From JAWKVD01 sp041398225 (GTDB lineage Bacteria > Pseudomonadota > Alphaproteobacteria > Caulobacterales > Hyphomonadaceae): a stretch of 64,000 nucleotides of DNA. Location: positions 40,326 to 104,325 of the forward strand of contig JAWKVD010000013.1 of NCBI GenBank assembly GCA_041398225.1, written 5' to 3'. The notes below the pieces were generated by a model. That model made no database searches. It saw only the letters and a program-made list of their open reading frames with translations, and was not told where the DNA came from. The position numbers and the translations under genes are program-made. This document shows positions 1 to 9,190 of the stretch, one piece after another; positions within the stretch are counted from its first letter, which is position 1, and the number at the start of each line of letters is the position of its first letter.

Positions 1-9
1 GCAGTCGCC

Positions 10-1659
10 ATGCTGTCAGAAGCAGGCCATGAGGAGCGTGGGGCGGTCTTCACGCGCCGCGAGGTGGTGGATTTCATCCTCGATCTCACGGGCTACACGA
101 CAGACAAGCCGCTTCACCAATTGCGCTTGTTGGAGCCGTCTTTCGGCGAAGGCGATTTTCTCATTCCCGCAATCTCCCGCCTGCTGGCCGCATGGAATGC
201 TCATGCACGCCCGGCGGCCCGCAAGTGGCTGGCGCCCGCCATCCGAGGCGTGGAGCTTCACCGCCACAGCTACGCCCGCACGCGCGCAAAAGCGGAGCAA
301 TTGTTGCGTGAAGAGGGAATCAGCGCAGCAGATACGGCGGCGATCCTCAACGCCTGGCTCATATACGGCGACTTCCTGCTCGCGCCTCTTGATGAGGGTT
401 TCGATGTGGCGGTCGGCAATCCGCCCTATGTGCGTCAGGAACTCATTCCCGATGCGCTCATGCTGGAATACCGCCGCCGCTTCACGACCATCTATGATCG
501 CGCCGACATCTACGTCCCGTTCATCGAGCGAACGCTGCGCGCTTTGAAAAAGGGCGGACAACTCGGATTCATTTGCGCCGATCGATGGACGAAGAACAAA
601 TACGGCGGGCCGCTGCGCAAGCTGGTGTCTGAATCCTATCACCTCAAATACTTCATCGACATGGTCGATACGCCCGCGTTTCTGAGCGATGTCATCGCGT
701 ATCCGGCGATCACGGTCATCGCAAAGACCCAATCGGGGCCGACGCGTATCGCCGCGCGACCAGCCATCGACAAAAAGACGCTTGGAAATCTTGCTGTCGC
801 CTTGTCCAAACCGAGGCTCAACGGCGTGGTGCAGGAAATTGCCGCCCTGCCCGCGGGGGCTTCACCGTGGGTCCTGCATACCAGTCCCGAACTTGATCTC
901 GTGCGTCGGCTGGAAACCGAGTTGCCAACGCTTGAAGAAGCGGGCTGCGCAGTCGGAATAGGGGTGGCGACCGGGGCGGACGCCGCCTTCATCGGCTCAT
1001 TCGATGACCTGGACGTCGAACCGGATCGCAAGCTCCCGCTGGTGATGACGAAAGACATCAAGACGGGACACGTCGAATGGCGAGGCCTCGGTGTCATCAA
1101 TCCGTTTGGCCCCGACGGCAAACTTGTTGACCTAGCTCGATTTCCAAAATTGCGTCGGTATCTTGAAGCGAGAAAAGACGTCATCGCGAAACGGCATGTC
1201 GCAAAGAAAGCGCCCGCCAACTGGTATCGCACAATCGATCGCATCTATCCCGAGCTGACCGCTCGGTCGAAGCTCCTCATTCCCGACATCAAGGGCGATG
1301 CTCAAATCGTCTTCGAGGAGGGACGGCTCTATCCGCACCACAATCTCTATTTCATCACGTCCGAGGCGTGGGACCTGCGTGCGCTCCAGGCTGTGCTCCT
1401 CTCGGGGATCGCCCGCCTGTTCATCTCGACCTATTCGACCAAAATGCGCGGTGGGTATCTGCGTTTTCAGGCGCAGTATCTTCGGCGAATCCGCTTACCG
1501 TCATGGAACAGCGTGAGAGCGCCGTTGCGCCGCAAATTGATGGCGGCGGCAAAATCGGGAGATATGGCGGCATGCAACGCAGCGGTCGCTGAACTCTATA
1601 ATCTGAATGACGCGGAGCGCGTGGCGCTCATGGGGGAAGAGGGGACGCGTGGCGCTTGA
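10..1659 (+). CDS. DNA adenine-N6 methyltransferase (XhoI/PaeR7I-type, Eco57I family)
   Basis: Modification half of a type II restriction-modification pair; expected to methylate adenine in the site cut by the next gene. A motif I variant, LLEPSFGEGDF, lies at about residues 40-50 (AdoMet binding), and the catalytic motif IV NPPY at residues 137-140. The C-terminal half (about 250-549) resembles the target-recognition region of M.PaeR7I-like enzymes, and the length (549 aa) fits that family. The chosen ATG is only 9 bases from the window edge, so the true start could lie upstream. The endonuclease gene overlaps its 3' end by 11 bases, implying translational coupling. The specificity (CTCGAG) is inferred from the partner. 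Confidence 0.88.
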   Translation: MLSEAGHEERGAVFTRREVVDFILDLTGYTTDKPLHQLRLLEPSFGEGDFLIPAISRLLAAWNAHARPAARKWLAPAIRGVELHRHSYARTRAKAEQLLREEGISAADTAAILNAWLIYGDFLLAPLDEGFDVAVGNPPYVRQELIPDALMLEYRRRFTTIYDRADIYVPFIERTLRALKKGGQLGFICADRWTKNKYGGPLRKLVSESYHLKYFIDMVDTPAFLSDVIAYPAITVIAKTQSGPTRIAARPAIDKKTLGNLAVALSKPRLNGVVQEIAALPAGASPWVLHTSPELDLVRRLETELPTLEEAGCAVGIGVATGADAAFIGSFDDLDVEPDRKLPLVMTKDIKTGHVEWRGLGVINPFGPDGKLVDLARFPKLRRYLEARKDVIAKRHVAKKAPANWYRTIDRIYPELTARSKLLIPDIKGDAQIVFEEGRLYPHHNLYFITSEAWDLRALQAVLLSGIARLFISTYSTKMRGGYLRFQAQYLRRIRLPSWNSVRAPLRRKLMAAAKSGDMAACNAAVAELYNLNDAERVALMGEEGTRGA

Positions 1660-2383
1660 TCTTGCAGACTTCGAAACCAAAGCCAAAGATGCAACAATGG
1701 CCTTCTGGGGAAGCCGTGAGAAGGCGCGCCAGAAGCAGATAGAATCAGGAAAAGCCGATCAAGGGGAGCGCGCTGGCGTTACCGCCGGCAAGAACATGGA
1801 CGGCTTCGTCCGAATTGTTCGCGACCTCGTAACCGCCAATGGTCTCGCGCACGCCCAGATTCATCTTGAACGCAAGGTGCTTTGCCTGCCGGGATATTTT
1901 CGCCCGACGAAATTGTGGGACATCCTCGTGACCCATGAGGGGCGTCTGATCGCGGCCGTCGAACTCAAGAGTCAGGTCGGGCCTTCTTTCGGCAACAACT
2001 TCAACAATCGCGCCGAGGAAGCAATCGGCACAGCACATGACCTCTGGACCGCGTATCGCGAGGGGGCTTTCGGGAAGCAACCGAGGCCATTCGTCGGCTG
2101 GATGATGATGGTGGAGGACGCGCCGGCTTCGAACTCTCCCGTGCGCGAAAGCTCGCCTCACTTCGCCGTGTTTCCGGAGTTTCAAGGCGCGTCGTATCTC
2201 CAGCGCTACGACATACTTTGCCAGAAGCTCGTCCAGGAGCAGCTCTATACAACCGCCTGTCTGCTCGCCTCCCCTCGCGAAGCAGCGCTGTCCGGCGCAT
2301 ACAGGTCGCTCTCCGAAATGACGAACTTGAAGACGTTCGTCACCGCACTTGCGGGCCATGTTGCGACTGAAGCTGCTCGATGA
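1649..2383 (+). CDS. XhoI/PaeR7I-family type II restriction endonuclease
   Basis: Predicted endonuclease of the XhoI Pfam family, whose known members (XhoI, PaeR7I) cut CTCGAG. A GTG start at 1649, preceded by a purine-rich GGAAGAGGGG, gives 244 aa, almost the length of PaeR7I. A PD-(D/E)XK-like core is visible: D91 in WDILV, then E105-L-K107 in AVELKSQVGP, followed by GNNFNNR, a block I recognise from PaeR7I. It overlaps the methyltransferase stop by 11 bases and the next gene by 4 (ATGA). An earlier in-frame ATG at 1607 would lie far inside the methyltransferase gene and lacks a ribosome-binding site. Confidence 0.9.
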   Translation: MALDLADFETKAKDATMAFWGSREKARQKQIESGKADQGERAGVTAGKNMDGFVRIVRDLVTANGLAHAQIHLERKVLCLPGYFRPTKLWDILVTHEGRLIAAVELKSQVGPSFGNNFNNRAEEAIGTAHDLWTAYREGAFGKQPRPFVGWMMMVEDAPASNSPVRESSPHFAVFPEFQGASYLQRYDILCQKLVQEQLYTTACLLASPREAALSGAYRSLSEMTNLKTFVTALAGHVATEAAR

Positions 2384-3255
2384 ACGAACCTACGGACCAG
2401 CAACTCTTTGGTCTTATCTTCGAAGAAGAAGACAAGGCACTCGCCGAACGCATGGCCCCGAAAGGGCGTCACTTCGAAATTCCATCGCGTGTGATGGAAC
2501 GGCTAGGCTATCGGTCGTTCATATTGGGCGGGGCTGGCAAGCCTCCCGTTCTTACACGCATTGAACGGCTTCACGCACGCCTCTACCGAACCGAGGATGT
2601 CGGAATTGGCGGATTGCACGGCGGCGTCTTCATGTTCCGCGGCATCTTCGGTCGCTTCTACATCCCCATTAGCTACGGCGCGGTGATGATCGATCCGTTC
2701 AAGCTTACCGATTTCTCCGACGACCAATTGCGATGGATCGGCACGCGACAGGAGGACGTTGAGAACTACATCGATCAATTCGCCCACGTATTCGACTTCG
2801 CGGGCGGGGCCTATGGCCTCGGGGGCTATGCGCCGCCCCCCAAGCCCGCGTTGGATATGTTTCGTCTCGCTGGCTTTCAATTTCAGGCGGCAGCAGCGAC
2901 CCTGAGTGCGGCATTCGACGCAAGAGGGGCCATCCAAAGCTCATTGATCGGGACGGAGCTCGCGTTGAAGGCGGGATTGTTGGCCTCGGGCTCGACTGAA
3001 GCCCAGATCAAAAGCCACAGTCACAACCTCAAATCGGCGGCGACTGAGCTCGCTACACGATACGCATCTTTCGACCTGGCAAGCGTGTTGGCGACCGTCG
3101 ACGCGTTTCCCGCCTATGTCGCCAATCGCTATTCCAGCGAACAACCGGACCATTTTGAATCCGGTGAGATCGCGATGGGCGCCCAGTTCGTTGCGGGAGA
3201 GGTAATGCGGAGCGTCACAGGCGGAGACTTCCGTTCGAAGCTTGTCAAAGGCTAG
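2380..3255 (+). CDS. Hypothetical protein, possibly HEPN-like, third gene of the R-M operon
   Basis: Starts in an ATGA overlap with the endonuclease stop, so it is translationally coupled to the R-M pair. The 291-aa product has no signal peptide or membrane segment. The N-terminal half (about 1-150) contains a glycine/aromatic-rich region (FGRFYIPISYGAV; GGAYGLGGYAPP). From about residue 175 it turns helical with IGTELALKAGLL followed by a histidine-bearing helix (IKSHSHNLKSAATELA), which resembles HEPN-type helical bundles. A clean Rx4-6H catalytic motif is not evident. I do not recognise the family. Control, inhibitor or effector roles are all possible. Confidence 0.6.
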   Translation: MNEPTDQQLFGLIFEEEDKALAERMAPKGRHFEIPSRVMERLGYRSFILGGAGKPPVLTRIERLHARLYRTEDVGIGGLHGGVFMFRGIFGRFYIPISYGAVMIDPFKLTDFSDDQLRWIGTRQEDVENYIDQFAHVFDFAGGAYGLGGYAPPPKPALDMFRLAGFQFQAAAATLSAAFDARGAIQSSLIGTELALKAGLLASGSTEAQIKSHSHNLKSAATELATRYASFDLASVLATVDAFPAYVANRYSSEQPDHFESGEIAMGAQFVAGEVMRSVTGGDFRSKLVKG

Positions 3256-3321
3256 TCGCCTCATCCGGGTGATAATTTATCTTACGAAAAATACTGCCCC
3301 GGAATCGGACCTGAGAGCCGC

Positions 3322-3723
3322 TCAGGACGGTGTTGAATCGAGTTCGATGGGAGCATCCGGATCGAAGCGCGGATCAAGGGGCGATGCGCCGTCAAACGCT
3401 TCCATCGTCTTGAGGTAAGCTTCCCGATCGTACTTGAACGCGCTTCCCGCCAAGGCATGAAGACGCAGCGCGGCCTTGTGTCCATCCTCCAGCAGGATCG
3501 GCTCCAGCGCTGACCACAGCGTGCCCATATCCTCCGGCGATGCACATTTGACGAAGAATCCGCCGGGCATCTGGCCCGATCGCTCGTGCTGCACGCCCGT
3601 GGCCGCGCTTGCGCGTCTCAGGGCCTTCCCAAGATCGATGAGGCCGTCGAAATGCGGGACCTCCACGGTAACCCCGCTGTCCAGAAAATCCGGTCGTAGC
3701 TGAAAAAAACCCTTCTTCGACAT
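3322..3723 (-). CDS. Hypothetical protein
   Basis: Small soluble protein (133 aa) convergent with the R-M operon, separated from it by 66 bases. The sequence is hydrophilic with an acidic C-terminus (DPRFDPDAPIELD) and no recognised motif. The ATG at 3723 follows a weak AAGTAGG. Upstream DNA (about 3724-3790) is AT-rich compared with its surroundings and probably holds its promoter. It could be an accessory or antitoxin-like gene of the element, but nothing in the sequence proves this. Confidence 0.5.
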   Translation of the reverse strand: MSKKGFFQLRPDFLDSGVTVEVPHFDGLIDLGKALRRASAATGVQHERSGQMPGGFFVKCASPEDMGTLWSALEPILLEDGHKAALRLHALAGSAFKYDREAYLKTMEAFDGASPLDPRFDPDAPIELDSTPS

Positions 3724-3979
3724 ACCTACTTTTCAGTATGCCATAATACATTGTTATTACGCAACTTTGTCGGATTTTGCGCCTTTCGCCGTCTTCGCTC
3801 ATCGGTCCTTGAAGTAGTGGCCGCAAGTCTGGCCGGAGGCACCCTCCGGTCAACGGCCTGCCCGCTCCAGTTCCGTGTTGGCCGTAGACCCTTCGCTGCA
3901 CTCAGGGTGACCCTCGGGCTCATGCCTCCGTCCTTTTGCCTTCGCGTCCTCAAGGAACCGAAAGCGAAAGGAGACGGAC

Positions 3980-4888
3980 ATGAAAACGGACGCAAACCGA
4001 CCCGATATCTATACCCGCATCACCAATCAGATTATTTCATCCCTCGAACAGGGCGTGAAACCCTGGACCCAGCCCTGGAACGCCGCGCATGCGGCTGGTC
4101 CGGTATCGCGGCCTCTGCGCCATAGCGGAGAGACCTATTCCGGCATCAATGTGCTGGTGCTTTGGGCGACCGCGATGGAGCGCGGCTACGCCGGCCCGAT
4201 CTGGATGACTTTCAAGCAGGCGCTTGAACTCGGCGGATGCGTCCGCAAGGGCGAGAAAAGTTCTCCGGTCGTCTATGCCGGATCGCTCAATCGCACCGAA
4301 CAGGACGATAAGACCGGCGAGGACGTTGAGCGGACCATCCCGTTCCTCAAGGGCTACACGGTCTTCAACATCGAGCAGATCGATGGGCTTCCGGCGCACT
4401 ACTACGCGCCCGCCGCAGACACCAAGAATCCCGATCAACGCGTAGCCGAGGCGGACGCCTTCTTCGCTTCAACGCGCGCCGACATCCGTCATGGCGGCAA
4501 TTCCGCCTTCTACGCGCCGGGTCCCGACTTCGTGCAGATGCCGAACTTCGATGCCTTCCGCAGCGCCGAGGATTATTACGCCAGCCTCGCGCATGAATGC
4601 ACGCACTGGACGCGCCACAAGTCACGTCTCGATCGCGATTTCGGCCGCGAGAAATTCGGCGACGCCGGATATGCGCGCGAAGAACTGGTTGCTGAACTCG
4701 GAGCCGCTTTTCTTTGCGCCGATCTCGGTCTTGGTCTCAAGGATCGCGACGATCACGCCGCCTATATAGGCCACTGGCTTCAGGTCCTGCGTGAGGACAA
4801 ACGCGCGATCTTTTCCGCCGCCGCGCATGCGCAACGCGCCTGCGATTTCCTGCATGGGCTTCAACCCGCACAAGAGGAGGCCGCGTGA
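3980..4888 (+). CDS. ardC: ArdC-family antirestriction protein (ssDNA-binding plus zincin domain)
   Basis: ArdC proteins protect incoming single-stranded DNA of conjugative elements from host restriction. The N-terminal ssDNA-binding domain occupies about residues 8-130 (typical PW..PWN start, SGINVLVLW). A C-terminal metallopeptidase-like domain follows, with HECTH at residues 205-209 and a downstream acidic helix (EELVAELGAAF, 234-244) supplying the third metal ligand. Length (302 aa) fits the family. The start is preceded by a strong GCGAAAGGAGACGG site. The next gene begins at the stop codon, with its own AGGAGG. The element thus carries both a restriction system and an antirestriction protein. 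Confidence 0.9.
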   Translation: MKTDANRPDIYTRITNQIISSLEQGVKPWTQPWNAAHAAGPVSRPLRHSGETYSGINVLVLWATAMERGYAGPIWMTFKQALELGGCVRKGEKSSPVVYAGSLNRTEQDDKTGEDVERTIPFLKGYTVFNIEQIDGLPAHYYAPAADTKNPDQRVAEADAFFASTRADIRHGGNSAFYAPGPDFVQMPNFDAFRSAEDYYASLAHECTHWTRHKSRLDRDFGREKFGDAGYAREELVAELGAAFLCADLGLGLKDRDDHAAYIGHWLQVLREDKRAIFSAAAHAQRACDFLHGLQPAQEEAA

Positions 4889-5301
4889 TGACGAAGCATT
4901 TCGAATACTCTTCCGGTCATCCTTGGTACTATGTCCTCGGGGGCGCGGTCCTCTTCCCTCGCCAGATCGTCAACGATGTGCACAATCGCGGATATCGTGG
5001 ATATGCGGCCTCCGACATCGTTGCCGCCGATGCGCTGAGCGAACCGAAGCGCTCCCGAATGCTGCGCGATTATCGTGAGAAATTTCGCGACGACCTCAAG
5101 CGTGATCTCTCGCGCTATCGGCAATGCGCCAACGCGCTTCGCTCTTGGCGCGAACATCATGCCCTGAACCACAATGATCCGGAATGCGCCGACGTACACA
5201 CGAACATCAGCCTCAAGCACAATCATCTGTACAATGATTTTGCGCACTTGATCTGGCTGGAAGAATTGCTGTCGCGCCAGCGAGACCTGTTCGATCTGTA
5301 G
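4888..5301 (+). CDS. Hypothetical protein cotranscribed with ardC
   Basis: 137-aa soluble protein, rich in charged and aromatic residues (HPWYYVLGGAVLFPRQI near the N-terminus; LIWLEELLSRQRDLFDL at the end). The ATG at 4888 shares one base with the ardC stop and has AGGAGG seven bases upstream; an in-frame GTG at 4885 is the alternative start. I have a weak impression that similar proteins follow antirestriction genes in alphaproteobacterial elements. No function can be assigned. Confidence 0.65.
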   Translation: MTKHFEYSSGHPWYYVLGGAVLFPRQIVNDVHNRGYRGYAASDIVAADALSEPKRSRMLRDYREKFRDDLKRDLSRYRQCANALRSWREHHALNHNDPECADVHTNISLKHNHLYNDFAHLIWLEELLSRQRDLFDL

Positions 5302-5483
5302 TCTTGTGCAGCGGGGATGCGGCCCTCCGCATCCCCTGCCCGAGCGGCGAGCGTGCGGGGTGAAGCGTCAAGGGCCGCGACACGCGGCGCGCAGCGTTTA
5401 CCCTTGACGCGAGGGGCCGCTAAAGGCCCACTCTGAACGCCCGGAGCGGACGAAACGAGCCGGGCGATAAGGAAGTCCCGACG

Positions 5484-5708
5484 ATGCGCACCCTTACCGG
5501 CTTTGAACTGCACCACCTCTCGATCGATGAATGGCGGTCCTACCGTTCGCGCCTTGAAGCTGAGAGAGAAGAGGTCCGCACATGGTATCGGGAAATCAGG
5601 GCTCATCGCCGTCCGACACCTCACGAAACGCGCCGGTGGATGGGCCGTATCGACGTCGTGAGCGAGTTCATCATGCGGGCAGAATGGGAAATCGACGCGC
5701 TGTCGTGA
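5484..5708 (+). CDS. Small hypothetical protein
   Basis: 74-aa, highly charged, probably helical protein (SRLEAEREEVRTWYREI). ATG at 5484 is preceded by a GGAAG about 8 bases upstream. It lies among small genes of the element between the ardC pair and the coupling protein. Codon use is like its neighbours. No recognised domain. Confidence 0.5.
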   Translation: MRTLTGFELHHLSIDEWRSYRSRLEAEREEVRTWYREIRAHRRPTPHETRRWMGRIDVVSEFIMRAEWEIDALS

Positions 5709-5785
5709 GGCGGCTGCATACTCCCGCATGCGGATTTGAACCGGAGCCGCCTTTTGTGGTCTGCTGACCACTCCGAAGGATGCCT

Positions 5786-5923
5786 ATGGAACTCGTGAAG
5801 GAATGGAGGAAGGTCTGTATCCCGCAACGCCGAGTTAGCGGCCTGTTCTACACGACAAAATTCCGGCCGCGCTTTCGGCCGCGCAAGCGTCCCATCCCCC
5901 GCCCCAAATGGGCGCGCTACTGA
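5786..5923 (+). CDS. Small arginine-rich hypothetical protein (45 aa)
   Basis: An ATG at 5786 follows GAAGGA by six bases and opens a 45-codon frame ending TGA at 5921-5923. The product is very basic; its second half alternates Arg/Lys with Pro (FRPRFRPRKRPIPRPKW), which suggests nucleic-acid or membrane-surface binding if expressed. The good ribosome-binding site and position in a run of same-strand genes support a real gene. The short length keeps this uncertain. Confidence 0.4.
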   Translation: MELVKEWRKVCIPQRRVSGLFYTTKFRPRFRPRKRPIPRPKWARY

Positions 5924-6012
5924 ACATCGGATTCCCCGCACCGGGGAACGCGCATTGACGCATCGTGATCTTGCTTCAGTGTCTTGGCGAAACCAATCGC
6001 CGGGACGCGCAG

Positions 6013-6441
6013 ATGTCTTCGCAGCCGACTTCCTATGCCAAGACGCTCGATGAAGAGCGGCTCAAATGGTTCGCCGAGAAAATGGGCCTCACCGCACAGC
6101 CCGATTTTCAGCAAGCGGCCGAGCACGCTCAGGAACAGGACAACACACCAGGCGAGAGCCTGAAGGAACGCGGTTCGTCCATGGTCGAGAAAGACGCGCC
6201 GGCCATCCACAACGTGCCGCCCGATGAATGGCGCAAGGAAGTCGACGCAAAGAATTTCGCGGAACGCTGGTCGGATGAGCAGATCGAGGCCATGGCCGAA
6301 CAATACAAGCGCGAGAAGATCGCCGAGCTGCGCGGACAACGCGAGGCCGCGCAGCGCGATGCCGGCGAACGCGATACGCCTGAACAGGAATCCGGCGATC
6401 AGCAAATTGATCGCGGCGATGACTACGGGATGGAGCGTTAG
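6013..6441 (+). CDS. Hypothetical hydrophilic protein upstream of the coupling-protein gene
   Basis: 142-aa, strongly hydrophilic protein rich in Glu, Gln, Arg and Lys, with predicted helix in the second half (AERWSDEQIEAMAEQYKREK). Start taken at ATG 6013; an in-frame GTG at 5965 would add 16 residues that look less natural. It converges with the coupling-protein gene, ending 9 bases before that gene's stop. Possibly a transfer accessory protein because of the neighbourhood, but the family is not recognised. Confidence 0.5.
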   Translation: MSSQPTSYAKTLDEERLKWFAEKMGLTAQPDFQQAAEHAQEQDNTPGESLKERGSSMVEKDAPAIHNVPPDEWRKEVDAKNFAERWSDEQIEAMAEQYKREKIAELRGQREAAQRDAGERDTPEQESGDQQIDRGDDYGMER

Positions 6442-6450
6442 GGCGCGTTT

Positions 6451-9141
6451 CTACCGCCGCATGTCATAGAAGATCCACGCTCCTCCAGCGGGAAGAACCG
6501 CCGTCGCCAGACCCACGAGAATGTTCCCGCTGGCCGCACCAATGACGATCGCCCCAATTGCACAAACACCCATCAGCAGTGAAATCAAGGAAAAGCTCAC
6601 TGTTCGCGCAGTCTGGAAGTTCGCCTGACCCTGTTCCTCTTTCCGCCTGCGCGCCTCCTCTTCAATTCTGCGCTGACGGGCCGCCCGCTCTTGCCGGGCT
6701 GCTTCTTCGGCGCCCCGAGCAGCCTCTTCCGCCTGGCGCTTGGCGGCCGCTTCGGCCTCCGCGCGAAGTCGCTTTTCCTCGATCCTGTTCTTGATCGCCG
6801 CAATGGGCTTGCCGAAAAAACTGCGCTTGAGCGCGGTCTGCTCGTTCTCGCGGATCGGCCATTCCGCGCGAATGGTCATGATCGCGCCGCTTGTCTTACG
6901 CTCCTCTTCATCAGGCAGGTCGACGACCGTCCCATTGAGGGGCGCGGCGACAGACTGCGCGCTCACGGAAGGAGCGTGATAGGCAAACAGAATATCGCTG
7001 TTGGCAAAGCGAGCATGCTTGCGGACCTTGGCCGCGCCTTCGTAGTCGTCGTCGAGCATCAATTTCGGCAACTTGATCTGCCAAATATGCTCCTCTGTAT
7101 ATTCATGGCCCAAAAGCGGCTGCTTCTCGATCGGAATGTAGGTCTGCCCAGGATCGGGCGAGAAACACCGCACGAAGTAAGGGTCCTGATCGTAGTTCGA
7201 TCGCCGCAGGAAGAACGGCAGCTCTCCGGAAATCATCACCAGCATCAATCCGGGATATGCGGGATGATCGATGTCCACATCAGAAAATGCGCGCAGATAG
7301 CTCTGCGCCTCGTGCGCGGCAAGCAAGGGCTTCTTGTGAAATTGTTCGGCCGTCCCGCCGCCAACCGTATAGCCTTCGGTCGTACTGCTCGTCTGTGTCC
7401 AGGTCTGCGATTGGCCAGACTGGCTCGTATGCGTGGTCGAGGATTGGCCGCCGGTGGAGGTCGTGTTCGCGGTCGAACGCTGTCCCCCGCGCGTCGATGC
7501 GCCGTTCCTTCCCCTCTGATGGCCGCGCGAGGACGCCTCGCCCGATGAATGATTGAGCGAGGTACCATAGCTGGTCGCGCGATCGAGCGGTTGGAAGAAT
7601 ACATGCGGGCCATAATTGCGGCCGGCGCTGTCCCCTTCCGAACGACCCCAGTTCTTCGAGCTGCCCCAATTCACGCTGTCGTTCCATCCGCGCGTCTTCG
7701 ACCATTGGGCGCCGGTGGTATCGGTGCGCGAACGCTGCCAGTTCTCGCCGGTCGTGTCGGACTCACTGGTGCTGGAGTTTTCACCGAAAGCGTAAGAATC
7801 TGACGCGCTGGTCTGCCGGGATGCGCTCTCGGACGCGGAGTAAACCGTCATCACGATCTGCGTCTCGCCGAGCGTCTTTTCGATGTAGGCGTTGCCTTCG
7901 CGCCCCGTGTCCCCGAAGAACAATTTTACACCGCTATTGGTGAAGAACGCATCGGCGCCTTCCTTATAGAACCCGTTCAGTTCCCCCAAACCCTGCACGA
8001 CGATGACAAGCTTCACGCCGGCGCCTGCGATATTGCGCAGCGCGGATGCAATGTAGTCGTTCTTACCGAGGTCGAGAAATTCATCGAGCACACACAGGGT
8101 CTGATGACCGCTGGCCGGCTGACCGCGCTGTTGCCGGGCGGCGGCGAACAGACATAGAAATACGGTGTTCGCCCAACGTGAGAACTCCTCGCTGTCCTCG
8201 GTCGGAAGAACAACAAATACCGCGACGCCTTTCGGATCGCTTTTTAGTCTCCGCATATCGAGCGCCCTGCCCGCGCTTTCGTCTTCGGGCGGAGCAATCA
8301 CGCGCATGATCGACTGCGACTTAAGGAAGGCAAGCTGCATCGCGGCTTCGTTGCGCACCGAATTGAACAGCTTGGGCTGATCGGACTTGTCGGTCGCAAA
8401 ACTGCGCGCGAGCGTCTTGAGTTGGCCGTTGCCGGCATTGTTGTCCTCGATCTCGGTCAGCAGCAGAACAAACGGGTCCTGCGTCTTGCCCGACGCATCC
8501 GTGAGCCGCTTCGCATAGTCGTAGTGACCTTCCTGACAGAACCGATAGACCGTCAGCAGCGACCGCTCCTGGCCTTGATAGTGAGGAGAGCTCGCAACGT
8601 GCGCGATCAGCATCGAGATGAATATCTTCGCCTTGTCGACCCAATGCGCCGATTCCGTCCCCTCGGTTTTTTTGACGATGACGTTCGCAATCCGGTCGCA
8701 CCAGATCAGGAAATCGTCATCTTCAGGATCGAGCGCATCAAGTGGATTGAAATACCCCCGGTAGCTTTCATCGACCTCAGCCGCCCGCTTGGGGTCGAGG
8801 ACGAAAACGTCCTGCCCCATGCCATCGCAATATTCATTTCCCCTACCGCGCCGTGGAGCGAGGATGGTGGCGAGATCGCCCTTGGGATCATAGGAAGCAA
8901 TCGAGCCGGGCCAGATCGCCATATTGTTGATGATGAGCGAGCGGCCCTTGCCGGAACGATTTCCGGCGCACATCAGCACATGCCGATCATCCAGATAACC
9001 AATCGGGATTTCGCTGTGATGGGGATGACGCCCGAGCCAGAATTGTCCGGGCTTGAATTCATAGCGGCCCGCCACGAATTCGGGATCAGCCCATCGCGCC
9101 GTGGCGAGCGCTTCGCTCGACGGCCCCATATCCTTTTGCAC
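6451..9141 (-). CDS. VirD4/TraG-like type IV coupling protein with C-terminal membrane anchor
   Basis: Conjugation coupling ATPase that would link the relaxosome to a secretion channel. Walker A AGNRSGKGRS lies at residues 59-68 of the 896-aa form chosen, and Walker B LCVLDEFLDLG near residue 350. GTG at 9141 has AAGGGGG eight bases upstream; a TTG at 9159 and an ATG at 9129 are alternatives. Unusual features: no N-terminal transmembrane helices; a ~180-residue Ser/Thr/Gly/Trp-rich low-complexity segment (about 440-620); a basic/acidic coiled coil (about 770-840, AEAEAAAKRQAEEAARGAEE); then two hydrophobic helices ending the protein. The topology is therefore reversed relative to classical VirD4. 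Confidence 0.88.
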   Translation of the reverse strand: MQKDMGPSSEALATARWADPEFVAGRYEFKPGQFWLGRHPHHSEIPIGYLDDRHVLMCAGNRSGKGRSLIINNMAIWPGSIASYDPKGDLATILAPRRGRGNEYCDGMGQDVFVLDPKRAAEVDESYRGYFNPLDALDPEDDDFLIWCDRIANVIVKKTEGTESAHWVDKAKIFISMLIAHVASSPHYQGQERSLLTVYRFCQEGHYDYAKRLTDASGKTQDPFVLLLTEIEDNNAGNGQLKTLARSFATDKSDQPKLFNSVRNEAAMQLAFLKSQSIMRVIAPPEDESAGRALDMRRLKSDPKGVAVFVVLPTEDSEEFSRWANTVFLCLFAAARQQRGQPASGHQTLCVLDEFLDLGKNDYIASALRNIAGAGVKLVIVVQGLGELNGFYKEGADAFFTNSGVKLFFGDTGREGNAYIEKTLGETQIVMTVYSASESASRQTSASDSYAFGENSSTSESDTTGENWQRSRTDTTGAQWSKTRGWNDSVNWGSSKNWGRSEGDSAGRNYGPHVFFQPLDRATSYGTSLNHSSGEASSRGHQRGRNGASTRGGQRSTANTTSTGGQSSTTHTSQSGQSQTWTQTSSTTEGYTVGGGTAEQFHKKPLLAAHEAQSYLRAFSDVDIDHPAYPGLMLVMISGELPFFLRRSNYDQDPYFVRCFSPDPGQTYIPIEKQPLLGHEYTEEHIWQIKLPKLMLDDDYEGAAKVRKHARFANSDILFAYHAPSVSAQSVAAPLNGTVVDLPDEEERKTSGAIMTIRAEWPIRENEQTALKRSFFGKPIAAIKNRIEEKRLRAEAEAAAKRQAEEAARGAEEAARQERAARQRRIEEEARRRKEEQGQANFQTARTVSFSLISLLMGVCAIGAIVIGAASGNILVGLATAVLPAGGAWIFYDMRR

Positions 9142-9190
9142 GTACTGGTCCCCCTTCAATGCTGAGTGTCGCCTGGCCGGTCCGACTGTG

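Noticed and set aside
1607..1648. Upstream ATG start for the endonuclease
   Set aside because: It would extend 50 bases into the methyltransferase gene without a ribosome-binding site; GTG 1649 matches the family length better.
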